From NCBI RefSeq assembly GCF_018398875.1, contig NZ_JAGWDK010000022.1, positions 62,001-126,000 on the forward strand: a stretch of 64,000 nt of DNA, written 5' to 3'. The translations under genes were made by a program, and so were the position numbers. Within the stretch, counting starts at the first letter, position 1; each line of letters opens with the position of its first letter. Below, piece after piece: positions 62,349 through 64,000 of this stretch. This DNA is from Bradyrhizobium sp. sGM-13 (GTDB lineage Bacteria > Pseudomonadota > Alphaproteobacteria > Rhizobiales > Xanthobacteraceae). The notes below the pieces were generated by a model. The model worked only from the letters and a program-made list of their open reading frames with translations. It was not told the origin of the DNA and searched no databases.

Positions 62349-63647
62349 ATGCCGCCCATTCAGTACATCGTTGAAGGCGGCCACCGGCTGGCGGGAACAA
62401 TCGAGCCATCCGGCAACAAGAATTCTGCGCTGCCGATTATCGCCGCCGCCCTGCTCACCGAGCATCCGGTCACGCTGGAAAACGTGCCGCGCATCCGCGA
62501 CACCGAAACACTGGTCGAATTGATCCGCTCGGTCGGCGCTTCCGCCGAGTGGCAGGCGCGCAACCGGCTTGCGATCCACGCCAAGGAGGTCCGCGCCGCC
62601 GATCTCGATCCTGAACTCTGCGCGCGGATCCGCGCCTCGATCCTGCTGGCGGGACCGCTATTGGCCCGCTGCGGGGAGGTGGCGCTGCCGCCGCCCGGCG
62701 GCGACGTCATCGGACGCCGTCGTCTCGATACGCATTTCCTCGCCTTCGAGCAGTTAGGCGCCACCGTCACCGCCACGCACCGGCTGGAATTCCGCGCCTC
62801 CCGCCTCGAGGGTGCCGACGTCTTTCTCGACGAGCCGAGCGTTACGGCCACCGAGAACGCGCTGGTTGCGGCGGTCGCCGCTCATGGCACCACATTCTTG
62901 CGCAACGCGGCCTCCGAGCCGCATGTGCAGGATCTCGCGCATTTCCTGGTCGCGCTCGGCGCCAAGATCGAAGGCATCGGTACAAACACCATCGTCGTGC
63001 ACGGCCCCGCGACGCTTGGCGGCGCAAGCTATTCGATCCAGCCCGACCATATCGAAGTCGGCTCGCTGATCGGGCTTGCCGCGGTGACGCGCTCGCCGCT
63101 GCGTATCGCCAAGGCCGGCGTCGAGCATCTGCGCTCCATCCGGATGGGATTTGAACGGCTCGGCATCGTCTGCGGCGTCGAGGGCGACGATCTCGTGGTG
63201 CCCTCGGGCCAGACCATGAAGATCCATGACGATTTCGGCGGCCATGTGCCGAAACTCGAGGACCAACCGTGGCCGGCCTTCCCGGCCGACCTGATGTCGA
63301 TTGCGATCGTGACCGCGACGCAATGCGACGGCGTGATCCTAATGTTCGAAAAAATGTTCGAGTCGCGGATGTTCTTCGTCGACAAGCTGATCTCGATGGG
63401 CGCCCGCATCGTGCTGTGCGACCCGCACCGCGCGATCGTGGCCGGCCCGAGCCGACTGCGCGGCGCGCCGATGACTTCGCCCGACATCCGCGCCGGCATG
63501 GCGATGCTGCTGGCGGCGGTCGCCGCCGAAGGCATATCAACGATCAACAACGCCGACCAGATCGAGCGCGGCTATGAGCGCATCGAGCAGCGGCTCAATG
63601 CGCTGGGCGCGCGAATCACCCGAGTTCCGGCACGCGACGGCCACTAG
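62349..63647 (+). CDS. murA: UDP-GlcNAc 1-carboxyvinyltransferase (MurA), Cys-to-Asp type
   Basis: The 432-residue enolpyruvyltransferase has IEPSGNKNSALPIIAAALL, RIRDTETLVELI, RASILLAGPLLARCGEVALP, the active loop PPPGGDVIGRR (Asp119 where most MurA have Cys), and NNADQIERGYERIEQRLNAL. It adds phosphoenolpyruvate to UDP-GlcNAc at the first step of peptidoglycan. An Asp here is known to keep activity while blocking fosfomycin. Start: ATG 62349 with AGGCAGGA upstream; a GTG at 62331 overlaps the gyrB stop. Its TAG stop is part of a repeat. Confidence 0.93.
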   Translation: MPPIQYIVEGGHRLAGTIEPSGNKNSALPIIAAALLTEHPVTLENVPRIRDTETLVELIRSVGASAEWQARNRLAIHAKEVRAADLDPELCARIRASILLAGPLLARCGEVALPPPGGDVIGRRRLDTHFLAFEQLGATVTATHRLEFRASRLEGADVFLDEPSVTATENALVAAVAAHGTTFLRNAASEPHVQDLAHFLVALGAKIEGIGTNTIVVHGPATLGGASYSIQPDHIEVGSLIGLAAVTRSPLRIAKAGVEHLRSIRMGFERLGIVCGVEGDDLVVPSGQTMKIHDDFGGHVPKLEDQPWPAFPADLMSIAIVTATQCDGVILMFEKMFESRMFFVDKLISMGARIVLCDPHRAIVAGPSRLRGAPMTSPDIRAGMAMLLAAVAAEGISTINNADQIERGYERIEQRLNALGARITRVPARDGH

Positions 63648-63772
63648 AGCCTTTTCGGTTCTGATTGAATCAGAACCGGGCTCTAGATTCTTGTTTTGAC
63701 GCGTTTTCTTGAGGCGACCGGTGTCCACCCCGGATCAAGTCCGGGGCAAGCTTTCGCTGGAAAACGCTCTGG
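63645..63772. repeat. Palindromic intergenic repeat, family E, with nested insert
   Basis: The left part carries TAGAGC, GGTTCTGATT-G-AATCAGAACC (63657-63677) and GCTCTA (63679-63684), a dyad common in Bradyrhizobium intergenic elements, then ATTCTTGTTTTGACGCGTTT. The usual distal end (GAAAACGCTCT, near 63759-63770) is separated from it by a CCCCGGATCAAGTCCGGGGC palindrome (63728-63747) of another type. The stop of murA is the first three bases. Confidence 0.75.
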
Positions 63773-63826
63773 GCTGCGGACGCCGGCGTCACTTTTTCGA
63801 CCTTCGCCGGTATTAGTCTGCTGCAA

Positions 63827-64000
63827 ATGACCTCGCTCGAAAAAATCGAACGCGCAAGCGTTGCGCCGCCCGCCTCTGCGGCCGTGCCCGGCCGTCACCT
63901 CGCGATTGAGCTTGCCGAGACGCTCAAACTCGCGGTGCCCATCGCGCTGACCCAGCTCGGGCAGATCGCGATGATGACGACCGACATTGCCCTGATCGGC
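63827..64000 (+). CDS. MATE-family efflux transporter, N-terminal part
   Basis: The gene starts at ATG 63827 and leaves the window after 58 codons. After a 25-residue polar N-terminus come AIELAETLKLAVPIALTQLG and QIAMMTTDIALIG, the first helix and loop of NorM/MATE multidrug exporters, which use a Na+ or H+ gradient. No ribosome site is obvious. Confidence 0.8.
   Translation, partial: MTSLEKIERASVAPPASAAVPGRHLAIELAETLKLAVPIALTQLGQIAMMTTDIALIG

Overview
The window is high-GC alphaproteobacterial chromosome. Gene content, codon use and the intergenic palindromic repeats point to Bradyrhizobium or a close relative: a dnaA-dnaN-recF-gyrB-murA run, DUF3551, Bug-type binding proteins, HWE histidine kinase, many LLM-class monooxygenases. 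This is inferred from recognised protein families; no search was run. There is no CRISPR array, transposase, integrase or phage gene. Decay shows as a MAPEG pseudogene, a truncated AraC gene, a frameshifted MFS gene and a possible remnant near 1.5 kb.

Layout. 0-6.3 kb: metabolic genes (metallo-hydrolase tail, PHB-depolymerase-type esterase, LLM oxidoreductase, P450, cupin, SDR). 6.4-14.4 kb: signalling block with an HWE kinase, two GGDEF/EAL proteins and a cyclic-nucleotide-binding/patatin fusion. 14.6-19.7 kb: SsuD-like monooxygenase, YccF, Usp, tRNA-Arg(CCG), MAPEG pseudogene, MFS exporter, a FabA homologue. 19.8-22.7 kb: small proteins and a divergent metal-related pair (PCuAC-like periplasmic protein; outer-membrane barrel with Met/His/Cys-rich loops) flanking a 22-bp tandem repeat. 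22.7-27.5 kb: chemoreceptor, basic small protein, decayed genes. 27.5-33.8 kb: a regulated amino-acid module (RpiR regulator, class III aminotransferase, binding protein and Asp/Glu-racemase-like enzyme on one strand, two permeases on the other) with no ATPase gene nearby. 33.9-39.0 kb: a five-gene sugar/glycerophosphodiester-type ABC operon ending in a metallophosphodiesterase. 39.2-53.5 kb: DUF1428, DUF899, an ArsR-SRPBCC pair, DUF3551, two orphan Bug binding proteins, VOC protein and acyl-CoA ligase, HD-GYP protein, a divergent SDR/TetR pair, an esterase operon, polysaccharide-export lipoprotein, msrA.

53.5-64 kb is the replication block: rpsT with a long leader and terminator, a 1.3-kb gene-free region with one perfect DnaA box and a GANTC cluster, then dnaA, dnaN, recF, gyrB, murA and the start of a MATE transporter. 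Five families of intergenic palindromic repeats recur through the window; two of them supply the stop codon of the adjacent gene.

The most informative unexplained signals are regulatory: a GGTGCA-N5/6-TGCACC dyad upstream of both dnaA and gyrB, twin hairpins around a TATAAT box between dnaA and dnaN, a leaderless ArsR promoter whose operator covers the start codon, a large dyad in the rpiR/permease promoter, and the 22-bp tandem repeat between the metal genes. No wholly new multi-gene system could be demonstrated from sequence alone; the amino-acid module and the metal pair are the best candidates.
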